Positions 24,099 through 30,622 of a stretch of DNA of 39,799 nucleotides are shown one piece after another. Source of the stretch: a virus; the IMG/VR virus record IMGVR_UViG_3300044691_000650, positions 1-39,799 of that record; one strand, 5' to 3'. The notes beneath the pieces were generated by a model. That model did not search any database and was not told the DNA's origin. It saw only the letters and a program-made list of their open reading frames with translations. Position 1 is the stretch's first letter. The number at the start of each line of letters is the position of its first letter. Both the position numbers and the translations under genes were made by a program.

Positions 24099-24496
24099 AT
24101 CTTGAAAACCAGGTTTGCAATCTTGAGCTGGCTAAGAAGCTGAAAGATATTGGAGTTAAACAAGAAAGCTTATTCTTTTGGGTTATTACAGAAAATGCTA
24201 ATGAAATAGTTGTTGAATCAAATTTGAAATTTGACCATTCATTCCAATTTTCAGCATTCACCGTGGCTGAGTTTGGGGATATGCTTCCTGAAACAATATA
24301 TTTAATGGATAAACCTAAAATTCTAATTATGAAAAAAAGGAGTAAATTTTTCATAGGATATAGAAACGAAAATTACCGTATATACTATTGTGAAGAAACA
24401 TTCTGCTGTGCCGTTTGTGATAAAAATGAAGCCAACGCCAGAGCCAAAATTCTCATCTACTTAATCGAAAATAAACTGATGGAAGTGCCAACATGA
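24095..24496 (+). CDS. Conserved phage accessory protein, unknown
   Basis: 133 aa from ATG at 24095. LELAKKLKDIGVKQESLFFW (residues about 8-27) and FTVAEFGDMLPE are features seen in many phage accessory proteins that lie next to DUF551 or dam-like genes. Two CxxC pairs near residue 110 (CCAVC). Role unknown. Overlaps both neighbours by 4 bp. Confidence 0.6.
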   Translation: MNLENQVCNLELAKKLKDIGVKQESLFFWVITENANEIVVESNLKFDHSFQFSAFTVAEFGDMLPETIYLMDKPKILIMKKRSKFFIGYRNENYRIYYCEETFCCAVCDKNEANARAKILIYLIENKLMEVPT

Positions 24497-24687
24497 ATGA
24501 ATGCTGCAAAACCTTAGAAAAAGTTAGTATTTGCTCATGCGTGATAGATGCTTATAAAAATTACGATAGACTATTGGAGTTTGTTAAAAAAATATCAAGA
24601 ATACAAAGTTTCTCAACTGCAATTTGTTGGCACGTTCATGGTGATGCAAAAGAGTTATTAAAACAAATTGGAGAGCTAGATGCCTAA
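24493..24687 (+). CDS. Small Cys-rich protein
   Basis: 64 aa; N-terminus MNECCKTLEKVSICSCVIDA has five cysteines in about 16 residues and the rest is helical with two His. Overlaps the upstream gene by 4 bp. The Cys cluster could bind metal. No family is recognised. Confidence 0.45.
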   Translation: MNECCKTLEKVSICSCVIDAYKNYDRLLEFVKKISRIQSFSTAICWHVHGDAKELLKQIGELDA

Positions 24688-24766
24688 GGTAAAAGACCCA
24701 GATTACACGTACAAAACCTACCGAGTTTCTCTCAAGAATATCGCCGTTCTGGAGAAGACTAGCTAA
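24680..24766 (+). CDS. Very small coupled peptide
   Basis: 28 aa (MPKVKDPDYTYKTYRVSLKN onward), ATG at 24680 within the end of the previous gene and stop overlapping the next ATG (TAATG), with GGAGAG as a site. The exact overlap on both sides argues for a translated micro-protein or a coupling element. Confidence 0.4.
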   Translation: MPKVKDPDYTYKTYRVSLKNIAVLEKTS

Positions 24767-25068
24767 TGAATTTAGCATCGAAGTTTTTCCAGGCGGAAAT
24801 TATTTTTAATAAAATAAGGGATAATCTTTATACTGCATTAGATGAATTTTTGAATGATAAGCAATACTCAGAAATAACATGGGACTATTATGATATCTCA
24901 ATAGAATTTTTAGGATGTGATTTATCATTTGATCTTGACGAAAAACAAAGGAGTAAACTCTGGGAAATGGGCTTTGTTCAGTGTTGGGTTTGCTATGGAG
25001 ATAGATCAAAAAAATATGTTAAAAATTCTGGGTATACAGAGAAGCATTATCATAAAGATAGGAAATAA
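24766..25068 (+). CDS. Protein of unknown function
   Basis: 100 aa, mixed alpha/beta, with ITWDYYDISIEFLGCDLSFD and a basic, His-rich end. ATG follows the stop of the micro-peptide by overlap and its stop overlaps the next gene (TAATG). The run of exact overlaps shows one translational unit. Confidence 0.5.
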   Translation: MNLASKFFQAEIIFNKIRDNLYTALDEFLNDKQYSEITWDYYDISIEFLGCDLSFDLDEKQRSKLWEMGFVQCWVCYGDRSKKYVKNSGYTEKHYHKDRK

Positions 25069-25361
25069 TGGAAACTTTTAAGACGATTTATTTAGAAAAC
25101 ATTTCATGGGGTGACCATGCATTATTAGATATTTTTTCACAAGCATTTAATTCTGAAATCAGACTTTTAAAAATACGTCATCAGACATCCATTATGAGTG
25201 TTGATTTTTTAAACGAAAATCAAATAGCTGCTATTAATTTTTTACGTAAAATATTGAATGAAAATACAACATTAAGGCCGTCAGGCTGTAAAATAAAAAT
25301 TAATAAAGATTTAGAGGAGTTTTTACAAACTTTAGAAGAATTCAAGGAATGTGAAATATGA
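25068..25361 (+). CDS. Protein of unknown function
   Basis: 97 aa (METFKTIYLENISWGDHALL opening), helical with an acidic end (DLEEFLQTLEEFKECEI). It overlaps both neighbours. No motif visible. Confidence 0.5.
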   Translation: METFKTIYLENISWGDHALLDIFSQAFNSEIRLLKIRHQTSIMSVDFLNENQIAAINFLRKILNENTTLRPSGCKIKINKDLEEFLQTLEEFKECEI

Positions 25362-25972
25362 TTTATATCCTCGACGAAGATCCCGCTAAATGCGCGATGA
25401 TGCTTGATGATAAGTTGCTTTCTAATACGATCAAGAATATAGCTAAAGTATTATGCGCTGTGCATCATGTTTATGCAGAAAAAATAGAATTTAATATTAT
25501 ATGTGGGGTTAAAAAAAATATTCCTCTTCCTTATTATCGATATAAGCTTGAACCAATAGCGGATTATCGGGATTGGGCTATGAAATGCAAAGCCAATTAT
25601 TTGTATTTGTCCCAATTAGGATTGGTATGTTTCATGGAGACTGTTTATAGAAACATTAATAATAGACGGATTAGAAAAGACAAATATGGATCGGCATTAA
25701 TCTGGGCTAGAGACAACGTTCCTGATCTTCCAGACCAAACATCAGAACCTACGCGGCTTCCTTTGTTTATGCCTAGAAAATATTGGTTATTCGAAAACAA
25801 CATTAAAAACCCAAGTAAAGTAGATATATCGAGAATAGAAACACACAGAAATTTCTACAAAGAAAAGCTGCGGAGAATTATAGCTTATAGAAATGATCCG
25901 CATGAGAATAGAATCTTTAAAGAATCAACGTGGACAAACCGAACGCGGCCAGAGTGGCTTAAGGAGATTTAA
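25358..25972 (+). CDS. Conserved phage protein, possibly pyrimidine-dimer-glycosylase-like
   Basis: 204 aa. The order ILDEDPAKCAMMLDDKLLSN, a mid LCAVHHVY, YRDWAMKCKANYLYL, then MPRKYW and a final RNDPHENRIFK...RTRPEW resembles a widespread phage family often annotated as pyrimidine dimer DNA glycosylase-like (Asp-rich start, His/Trp pairs, C-terminal TRPxW). I recall the pattern but cannot verify the enzyme, so the functional name is tentative. It overlaps the upstream gene by 4 bp. Confidence 0.5.
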   Translation: MIYILDEDPAKCAMMLDDKLLSNTIKNIAKVLCAVHHVYAEKIEFNIICGVKKNIPLPYYRYKLEPIADYRDWAMKCKANYLYLSQLGLVCFMETVYRNINNRRIRKDKYGSALIWARDNVPDLPDQTSEPTRLPLFMPRKYWLFENNIKNPSKVDISRIETHRNFYKEKLRRIIAYRNDPHENRIFKESTWTNRTRPEWLKEI

Positions 25973-26047
25973 ATGTGCTCTATAGATTATGATTCACCAG
26001 AGTTTTATGATGAGAGAATAGTTAAAGCTAAAAAAATCCATAAATGA
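25973..26047 (+). CDS. Truncated zinc-finger-like mini-protein
   Basis: 24 aa (MCSIDYDSPEFYDERIVKAK then KIHK). The opening resembles a known phage zinc-finger type in which a similar start is followed by KPHKCxEC. Here the stop comes right after HK, before any CxxC, so it may be a truncated remnant. AAGGAGATTTAA precedes the ATG, so it is still well placed for translation. Confidence 0.4.
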   Translation: MCSIDYDSPEFYDERIVKAKKIHK

Positions 26048-26060
26048 GTGGAGGATCTCT

Positions 26061-26288
26061 ATGAAAGATTTAAAGCCCTGTGCGCACTGCGGATCGCCAG
26101 TTGATTACTGGGAATCAAAATCTATGTTGGGGACAACTTTGTACGCAATAGAATGCTCATGCGGGGTTAAAACAATACATAAAAACAACAAAAAAGAATT
26201 GATAGAAATATGGAATAAAAGGATTGTGCAGCAATTTTGCTCGCATCCAAATCCAGCAATCGAGCACATAGGGGAGAGAAATATATAG
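26061..26288 (+). CDS. Lar-like restriction-alleviation protein
   Basis: 75 aa. LKPCAHCGSP (Cys6, Cys9) plus ECSCGVKTIHKNNKKELIEI and WNKR fit the Lar family: LKPCPFCGS ... CxxCG ... E-x-I-x-WN-x-R. Lar of Rac prophage moderates host type I restriction. GGAGGATCTCT precedes the ATG. After the WNKR core the frame continues with a SHPNPAIEHIGERNI tail and then stops, although the zinc-ribbon continuation is open in another frame just downstream. Confidence 0.75.
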   Translation: MKDLKPCAHCGSPVDYWESKSMLGTTLYAIECSCGVKTIHKNNKKELIEIWNKRIVQQFCSHPNPAIEHIGERNI

Positions 26289-26338
26289 GCTTTGTTGACA
26301 ATATATTTCAGTGCAAAAGATGCGGAAAGATAAAATAA
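26288..26338 (+). pseudogene. Out-of-frame continuation of the Lar-like gene (zinc-ribbon end)
   Basis: GGC at 26288 opens GFVDNIFQCKRCGKIK, ending at TAA 26336-26338. It supplies a CxxCG that would pair with the in-frame CSHPNP cysteine upstream. A two-base (TA) difference in ATATATA (26280-26287) would join the two parts. It is therefore a likely frameshift remnant, or a sequencing slip. Confidence 0.4.
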
Positions 26339-26342
26339 AGTG

Positions 26343-26371
26343 TTGACCATTAAGCACCTATATTCTATAAT
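26343..26371 (+). promoter_or_regulatory. Early promoter P2 (TAAGCAC-box family)
   Basis: TTGACC, 17-bp spacer, TATAAT (consensus -10), followed by genes from 26416. The spacer starts ATTAAGCAC and the -35 is preceded by TG, as in the other members. The strongest by consensus of the four plus-strand members. Confidence 0.8.
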
Positions 26372-26415
26372 TATTACTCTGATCAAATAGGATTTAAACA
26401 ACTAAGGAGATTTTT

Positions 26416-26640
26416 ATGCAAACATGGTCACTATCTTATCTTAAACAAAATGAACATCTAGGAACTATTATAATCGATGCACAAAACTTTCTGTGTGCAA
26501 TCGCCAAAGCCTCATCTTTAGGAATAAATCCTAGCGGCGCTGTGCAAGGTTCTCTTTTAGAAACTAAAATTCGAAAATACTATAAAGACAAAGTGCTAAC
26601 AGATGCACAAGTCAGAGCCGCAAAAAGATGCTCTCATTAA
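26416..26640 (+). CDS. Small protein, unknown
   Basis: 74 aa; first gene after P2 with AAGGAG 6 bp before ATG. Helical with IIIDAQNFLCAIAKASSLGI and a basic end (AQVRAAKRCSH). Its stop overlaps the next ATG. No family is identified. Confidence 0.55.
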   Translation: MQTWSLSYLKQNEHLGTIIIDAQNFLCAIAKASSLGINPSGAVQGSLLETKIRKYYKDKVLTDAQVRAAKRCSH

Positions 26641-26804
26641 TGAGTTATAAAAATTACTCAATATCAATAAATTATAAGTTGATCGCTGTGAGAGATACTC
26701 GCAGCGACGCTCTAGAATATATAAAAAATAATCACTTGGAACATGCCGAAATTAAAACTAATGTTTACAACAGGATAGAAAAACATGACCATGCAGATAA
26801 TTAA
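26640..26804 (+). CDS. Small protein, unknown
   Basis: 54 aa, ATG overlapping the previous stop (TAATG). Sequence MSYKNYSISINYKLIAVRDT onward; mildly basic with His near the end. It overlaps the next gene by 20 bp, a compact translational chain. Confidence 0.45.
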   Translation: MSYKNYSISINYKLIAVRDTRSDALEYIKNNHLEHAEIKTNVYNRIEKHDHADN

Positions 26805-27981
26805 ATTTGAAGAAATAATCCAAAGAGAACTTGATAAATTCAATCCTATGGACTTAGCTATTGCTAAAATATCAGAAAGTTATTTAGCGCTTAGTATTTC
26901 AGATTTCGAAGACAAGGACGGCCATAAAACTGTAAGAGACGCTAGATTGTACGTTAAAAGTCTGCGGGTAAACTTGGATAAAAGACGCAAAGAAAGCACT
27001 TCAGATGCCCTTAAATTCAAGCAGGCTATAGACAAAGAGGCATCGCGGCTTAAGAGTTTGATAGAACCAATCGAATATTATTTGATCTGTTTAGAAGACG
27101 GTTACAATCTAGAATTAGAACGTATAAAAAAAGAAAAAGAAGATGAACTTCAGAGAATATATTTAGCAAGGGTAAGTGCTTTACAAGATTTTGATTTTCT
27201 ATTCAATGGAATTAATTATTCTTGTGAATATGATGAGCGAAAATTTACTATTGATGATTTAAAAAATGCTGATACAGAGGTTTTTTTGAATTTTATAATG
27301 GAAATTGATTTAAAATATGCTGATTTTAAAGTTAAAAGAGAACTTCAAAAACTAATAGAACAACGAACAAAACAAAAAGAAGATGAAGAACGAAAAGAAG
27401 CTGAGAGAATCGCTAGAGAACAACAAGAAATAGCGCAAGCAGAGAACGAACGACTCCAAAAATTAATTTTAGAAGAGCAGCGTGCGATAAACGAAAAGTT
27501 AGCGCTAGAAGAGAAATGTCATCAAGATGCATCCGAACTACTGCGTATCGAACGTGAAAAATTTGAGGCTGATAAGTTGGCTTTTGAACAGACTGTAAAA
27601 TTAAATTCCGAAAAATTTACTAGTATAGAGGCAATAAAAAATCAAGAAATAAATGATATTAAAGATCATTTCCAATTATCAGTGTTAACGGGCATAAAAG
27701 ATCAATTAATTAAGAAATCAAAAGTGGATATTTTTGGATCAAATTGTCAAGACGATATAAGTGAGATAATTAAAAATTATCAACATCAAGATGAAATAAG
27801 CCACGCAATAAGCACAGTCGCCCAAGAATATTTTGTTCATTTTACTTTTTCACAATGTGAAATTGAAACACTTAAGATGTGCTTGAGAGAAACTAAATAC
27901 GATTTACAGGAAAACCCATATGATTTGAGCGTTCTTCTTATAGAAGAAATAGACGAATTACTTGAAAAGTTGGAGAGCTAA
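26785..27981 (+). CDS. Long coiled-coil protein
   Basis: 398 aa. An N-terminal segment (ARLYVKSLRVNLDKRRKEST, then IDKEASRLKSLIEPIEYYL) is typical of phage coil-containing proteins that often precede recombination genes. Residues about 190-300 are a continuous charged coiled coil (EEERKEAERIAREQQEIAQAE-like). The C-terminal 60 residues form a separate small domain (VAQEYFVHFTFSQCEIETLK onward). Role unknown; a scaffolding or anti-defence role is possible only by analogy. AGGA precedes the ATG. Confidence 0.6.
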   Translation: MTMQIIKFEEIIQRELDKFNPMDLAIAKISESYLALSISDFEDKDGHKTVRDARLYVKSLRVNLDKRRKESTSDALKFKQAIDKEASRLKSLIEPIEYYLICLEDGYNLELERIKKEKEDELQRIYLARVSALQDFDFLFNGINYSCEYDERKFTIDDLKNADTEVFLNFIMEIDLKYADFKVKRELQKLIEQRTKQKEDEERKEAERIAREQQEIAQAENERLQKLILEEQRAINEKLALEEKCHQDASELLRIEREKFEADKLAFEQTVKLNSEKFTSIEAIKNQEINDIKDHFQLSVLTGIKDQLIKKSKVDIFGSNCQDDISEIIKNYQHQDEISHAISTVAQEYFVHFTFSQCEIETLKMCLRETKYDLQENPYDLSVLLIEEIDELLEKLES

Positions 27982-27987
27982 TATTTC

Positions 27988-28170
27988 ATGAAAGTATCAT
28001 TAATTATTATTTTAAGCATACTTAGTTTAACGGGCTGCGAATATATAGACAGAGTTAAAGCGCATATAGAAGGATATTCTAAAATGTGCATCGATGGAGT
28101 TACATATATTCAATTCACGTCGGGCGCAAGTGTGGCATATGGTGAAGATGGGCATGTAAAAATTTGTTAA
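27988..28170 (+). CDS. Small lipoprotein
   Basis: 60 aa. A short signal peptide with a lipobox: SLTGC at residues 12-16 (LSLTG|C), then an exported polar domain with DGVTYIQFTSGASVAYGEDG and one further Cys pair. Very similar small lipoproteins occur widely in phages of Gram-negative bacteria; possible superinfection exclusion, not shown. Confidence 0.7.
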   Translation: MKVSLIIILSILSLTGCEYIDRVKAHIEGYSKMCIDGVTYIQFTSGASVAYGEDGHVKIC

Positions 28171-28186
28171 TCAATGGATTTTATTT

Positions 28187-28444
28187 ATGATATTTGATGG
28201 ATGGATGAAAATACAAGATATAAAACAATCAATAGTTCCAGAAAGCTTGTATATTTTTGCAAATTTTGAAAATAAAGATAAGGATATAACGAAATTTTCT
28301 AATTACTTCGATGATCTGAAAAAGGAAGTTCTAATTGGACATCTATATTACCTTAATAATAAGATGCATTGGGCGGCAAATACAAAATGTTCACCTTGCC
28401 GCATGACTCATATTCATTGCATTCCTAATTTTGATGGCACATAA
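28187..28444 (+). CDS. Small protein with Cys/His end
   Basis: 85 aa. Body acidic (NKDKDITKFSNYFDDLKKEV) and end CSPCRMTHIHCIPNF, which could bind metal. Last gene of the P2 unit; a hairpin region follows. No family recognised. Confidence 0.5.
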   Translation: MIFDGWMKIQDIKQSIVPESLYIFANFENKDKDITKFSNYFDDLKKEVLIGHLYYLNNKMHWAANTKCSPCRMTHIHCIPNFDGT

Positions 28445-28452
28445 AACATTAA

Positions 28453-28474
28453 ATATGTTCCACGAAGAACATAT
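28453..28474. repeat. Inverted repeat
   Basis: ATATGTTC-CACGAA-GAACATAT is a perfect 8-bp stem with a 6-nt loop, just after the last gene of the P2 unit. Could be an operator or a weak transcription stop. Confidence 0.45.
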
Positions 28475-28475
28475 A

Positions 28476-28508
28476 AATAACCTACCAATAACCTACCAAT
28501 AACCTACC
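28476..28508. repeat. Three tandem 11-bp repeats
   Basis: AATAACCTACC occurs three times without change at 28476, 28487 and 28498. They run directly into a hairpin that uses the last copy as its left arm. Eleven base pairs is about one helical turn. No coding function is visible. Confidence 0.7.
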
Positions 28509-28528
28509 AATTTATACCAAATTGGTAG
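28504..28528. terminator. Convergent hairpin, likely bidirectional terminator
   Basis: CTACCAATTT-ATACC-AAATTGGTAG is a perfect 10-bp stem between the end of the P2 unit (plus) and the end of the lysis-like cassette (minus). No long T tract follows on either side, so termination efficiency is uncertain. Confidence 0.5.
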
Positions 28529-28536
28529 TTGGTCAG

Positions 28537-28731
28537 TTAAAATTTACTAACAATAATGCTCACGACTGTATCCTTAATCGCGCGCGCTATAGCTTGGTCT
28601 TCTTCGGTTAAATTCTCAGCAAAATAAACTTTGTGGACTAGATAGATAATAGCTATCGTAATAACAACTATCCTAAATTTATTGCGAGTGCTTATAGCAA
28701 TTTTTTTTTTCGACTTTGGATTTTTTTTCAC
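28537..28731 (-). CDS. Small membrane protein, possible holin
   Basis: 64 aa from GTG at 28731 with GAGG 6 bp upstream. Lys-rich N-terminus (KKNPKSKKKIAISTRNK), one transmembrane helix (FRIVVITIAIIYLVHKVYF, about residues 19-37), then an amphipathic acidic/hydrophobic end. Directly follows the endolysin on the same strand, so a holin or pinholin-like function is reasonable. One helix with a very basic cytoplasmic end resembles class III holins. Confidence 0.5.
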   Translation of the reverse strand: MKKNPKSKKKIAISTRNKFRIVVITIAIIYLVHKVYFAENLTEEDQAIARAIKDTVVSIIVSKF

Positions 28732-28745
28732 ATAAACCTCAATTA

Positions 28746-29159
28746 CTATGGAATGAGCTCATAATGTGGTAAATCTTGAAATCCCTTTTCTGGAATTTCT
28801 TGAAAATTACCGTTCCACGCTCCACCCCATCGAATTGAATGGCTAATCTTACCTTCTTCTTTTAATCGATTAGCAACTCCAAGGACATAACCCGCAAAAA
28901 AATTAAAATGAGCTGTATTCAGATAATCCACTGGACATGGAATAACATCAATAGCATTTGATGGCATCGAATTATGATTTCCATGCGGAAATTTTAATTG
29001 AGTTTTTCTTTGAGCAAAATAAGAATCTTGATCAATTTGATTTCTATGTCCTTCTGTAACCATGCAATCAAAATTTTTAATTATCTCAAAAAAAATCACC
29101 TGTAAGTCTAGGTGACATGTTTGAATTTTACTTAATGACTGCGGACTGAATTTTGGCAT
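28746..29159 (-). CDS. Endolysin, peptidase M15 (L-alanyl-D-glutamate / VanY-like)
   Basis: 137 aa from ATG at 29159, where family members usually start (MPKFSPQSL; the frame is open to 29183). A KIQTCHLDLQVIFFEIIKNF helix, EGHRNQIDQDSYFAQRKTQL, the metal site GNHNSMPSNAIDVIP (His, Asp), RWGGAWNGN and the final DLPHYEL (His) are the diagnostic M15 landmarks. It cuts peptide cross-links in peptidoglycan from inside. Same strand as nuclease (upstream) and membrane protein (downstream). Confidence 0.85.
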   Translation of the reverse strand: MPKFSPQSLSKIQTCHLDLQVIFFEIIKNFDCMVTEGHRNQIDQDSYFAQRKTQLKFPHGNHNSMPSNAIDVIPCPVDYLNTAHFNFFAGYVLGVANRLKEEGKISHSIRWGGAWNGNFQEIPEKGFQDLPHYELIP

Positions 29160-29224
29160 TGCAATAATCTCGCGGAGATCCATTGATCATCAATTGTACA
29201 TAATTTAATACTAAATTGCAAGCT

Positions 29225-29608
29225 TTATTGCGGTATTTCGAAATTATTGCGCAAGTAATTTTCTATTGTAATTTTTGCTTTCTCCCAGTCGTCGTATATT
29301 AAAGCCGTTGCAAATCCCGCTAATTTCATTAGCTCGAGCCATTTTTTTTGATTTTGAGTTATTTTGTTGTTATTTACCTTAAGTTCTATCCAGAGGCCGT
29401 GATAGGATTTATTTGGATACGCTAGCAGTAAATCGCTAACTCCTGATTTTACGCCCAGAGCCTTCAGTTTGGCTCCTGCATATACACTACATCGTCTTTC
29501 ATTGGCAATATGAATTAAATAATTTCTGCATATTGGATGTAGAGATGCCCAGCGCAGAAGTGCAATCTGCATATCATGCTCTGCATTCCTTTTTTTATAA
29601 TTATTCAT
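29225..29608 (-). CDS. VRR-NUC domain nuclease
   Basis: 127 aa. GVKSGVSDLLLAYPNKSYHG followed by LWIELKVNNNKITQNQ is the VRR-NUC signature (GxxSGxxDL...P...GLxIELK...Q..W), a PD-(D/E)xK fold often in phages and FAN1-type nucleases. Possible roles are junction or flap cleavage during recombination or replication. The minus orientation with endolysin and membrane protein is unlike its plus-strand neighbours. Confidence 0.85.
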   Translation of the reverse strand: MNNYKKRNAEHDMQIALLRWASLHPICRNYLIHIANERRCSVYAGAKLKALGVKSGVSDLLLAYPNKSYHGLWIELKVNNNKITQNQKKWLELMKLAGFATALIYDDWEKAKITIENYLRNNFEIPQ

Positions 29609-29642
29609 ACTAATGTCTACTCTAAATTATTTTATTATGACC

Positions 29643-29670
29643 ATTATACATCTATGATTTTTGGAGGCAA
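29643..29670 (-). promoter_or_regulatory. Promoter of the VRR-NUC/endolysin unit
   Basis: Minus strand TTGCCT (29665-29670), 16-bp spacer, TATAAT (29643-29648, extended by TG). It lies about 35 bp from the first ATG of the unit and diverges from the plus-strand promoter at 29698. It lacks the TAAGCAC box. Confidence 0.6.
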
Positions 29671-29697
29671 TTACACGGATAAAACCACTTAATAGTG

Positions 29698-29726
29698 TTT
29701 ACATGTAAGCATCATTACGTTACTAT
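29698..29726 (+). promoter_or_regulatory. Early promoter P3 (TAAGCAC-box family)
   Basis: TTTACA, 17-bp spacer (TGTAAGCATCATTACGT), TACTAT. Preceded by TG like the others. A palindrome CACTTAATAGTG lies just upstream. Drives the genes from 29757. Confidence 0.65.
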
Positions 29727-29756
29727 CCTGCAACTACTTTAAAATTGGACTACACC

Positions 29757-29966
29757 ATGAAATATAAAATTATTAAATTGCGTGAAAACGAGTACAGGTT
29801 GCTATCGAAGAAAAGTTTTTTGGAATGCTGGATGTATTGCGGTGGCTACTCAAATTTAGAAGACGCAGAAACTAGCCTACAGAATCGTCTAGATTATGAG
29901 ATTAAATCTAGACAAGATAAATTGGTTCTGCAAACAGCAAAAATAATTAGGATTGTGACAATATGA
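29757..29966 (+). CDS. Small basic protein, unknown
   Basis: 69 aa from ATG at 29757 (an in-frame TTG at 29745 is less likely). No clear ribosome-binding site is seen, so short leader initiation is possible. MKYKIIKLRENEYRLLSKKS start, YCGGYSNLEDAETSLQNRLD middle. No family recognised. Overlaps the next gene by 4 bp. Confidence 0.5.
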   Translation: MKYKIIKLRENEYRLLSKKSFLECWMYCGGYSNLEDAETSLQNRLDYEIKSRQDKLVLQTAKIIRIVTI

Positions 29967-30340
29967 TTAAAGTTAAAACAGATGAAGAGCTCAATATCCG
30001 GCAAAATATTATTTTTGGATCAGCTAAGATTATTTCTAATGAATTATGGGACTTACTTGCATCACGCACAGAAGAAGAATTTAAAAAACATACAGTATTC
30101 AAAAACTTGGATGAATCCGAAGCTTTAAATTTCTGGGTAAAAATATTGCATCAAACTAATGCAAGAATATTTATTCATATACAACAAGTTTTAAATGATT
30201 ATTCGTGTGATCTTGATTTCAATAAATTAATCACTGACGTTACAAACGGTACAAGAATAATCTTAGGTTTGACAGTTAATGACCACATTAAACCTGTTGA
30301 AATTGATGAACCTAAGCGCATTATTACCAGAGGAGTCTAA
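29963..30340 (+). CDS. Protein of unknown function
   Basis: 125 aa, helical (LWDLLASRTEEEFKKHTVFK; ALNFWVKILHQTNARIFIHI). It overlaps the upstream gene and precedes an RHH-like protein. No catalytic motif and no family identified. Confidence 0.5.
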   Translation: MIKVKTDEELNIRQNIIFGSAKIISNELWDLLASRTEEEFKKHTVFKNLDESEALNFWVKILHQTNARIFIHIQQVLNDYSCDLDFNKLITDVTNGTRIILGLTVNDHIKPVEIDEPKRIITRGV

Positions 30341-30346
30341 AAAATT

Positions 30347-30568
30347 ATGAACTCTAAAAAATCGACTAGAAAATTAAAAATCAATCTACATACCAAAATT
30401 TTTCCATCTACTAAAAAAATATTAGATGAAACATTAAAAGCGTGGAGAAAAATTTACACTGAGAAATTCAGTCAAACAGATTTATTAGAAATTGCAATTT
30501 TACACTTATCGCACCAAGAAAAAGAAATTGATATCAATAAATTCTACGATACTTATGTTAGGAAATAA
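30347..30568 (+). CDS. Small DNA-binding-like protein (ribbon-helix-helix candidate)
   Basis: 73 aa. KLKINLHTKIFPSTKKILDE (a short beta strand, then helix) followed by KFSQTDLLEIAILHLSHQEK (second helix) has the length and hydrophobic rhythm of a RHH repressor, although the usual G-x-S/T/N turn is not clear. It is the last gene before the next TAAGCAC-type promoter, so it is a candidate for the shared early regulator. Confidence 0.4.
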   Translation: MNSKKSTRKLKINLHTKIFPSTKKILDETLKAWRKIYTEKFSQTDLLEIAILHLSHQEKEIDINKFYDTYVRK

Positions 30569-30572
30569 AGTG

Positions 30573-30601
30573 TTGCTTATTAAGCACGATTAAGATAATA
30601 T
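30573..30601 (+). promoter_or_regulatory. Early promoter P4 (TAAGCAC-box family) before recombination genes
   Basis: TTGCTT, 17-bp spacer starting ATTAAGCACGATT, TAATAT, 22 bp before the RecE-like ATG. It begins right after the stop of the preceding gene, so the recombination genes have their own start. GCTTA-T-TAAGC is also a local palindrome. Confidence 0.75.
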
Positions 30602-30622
30602 AGTTTAACTTTAGGAGATATC

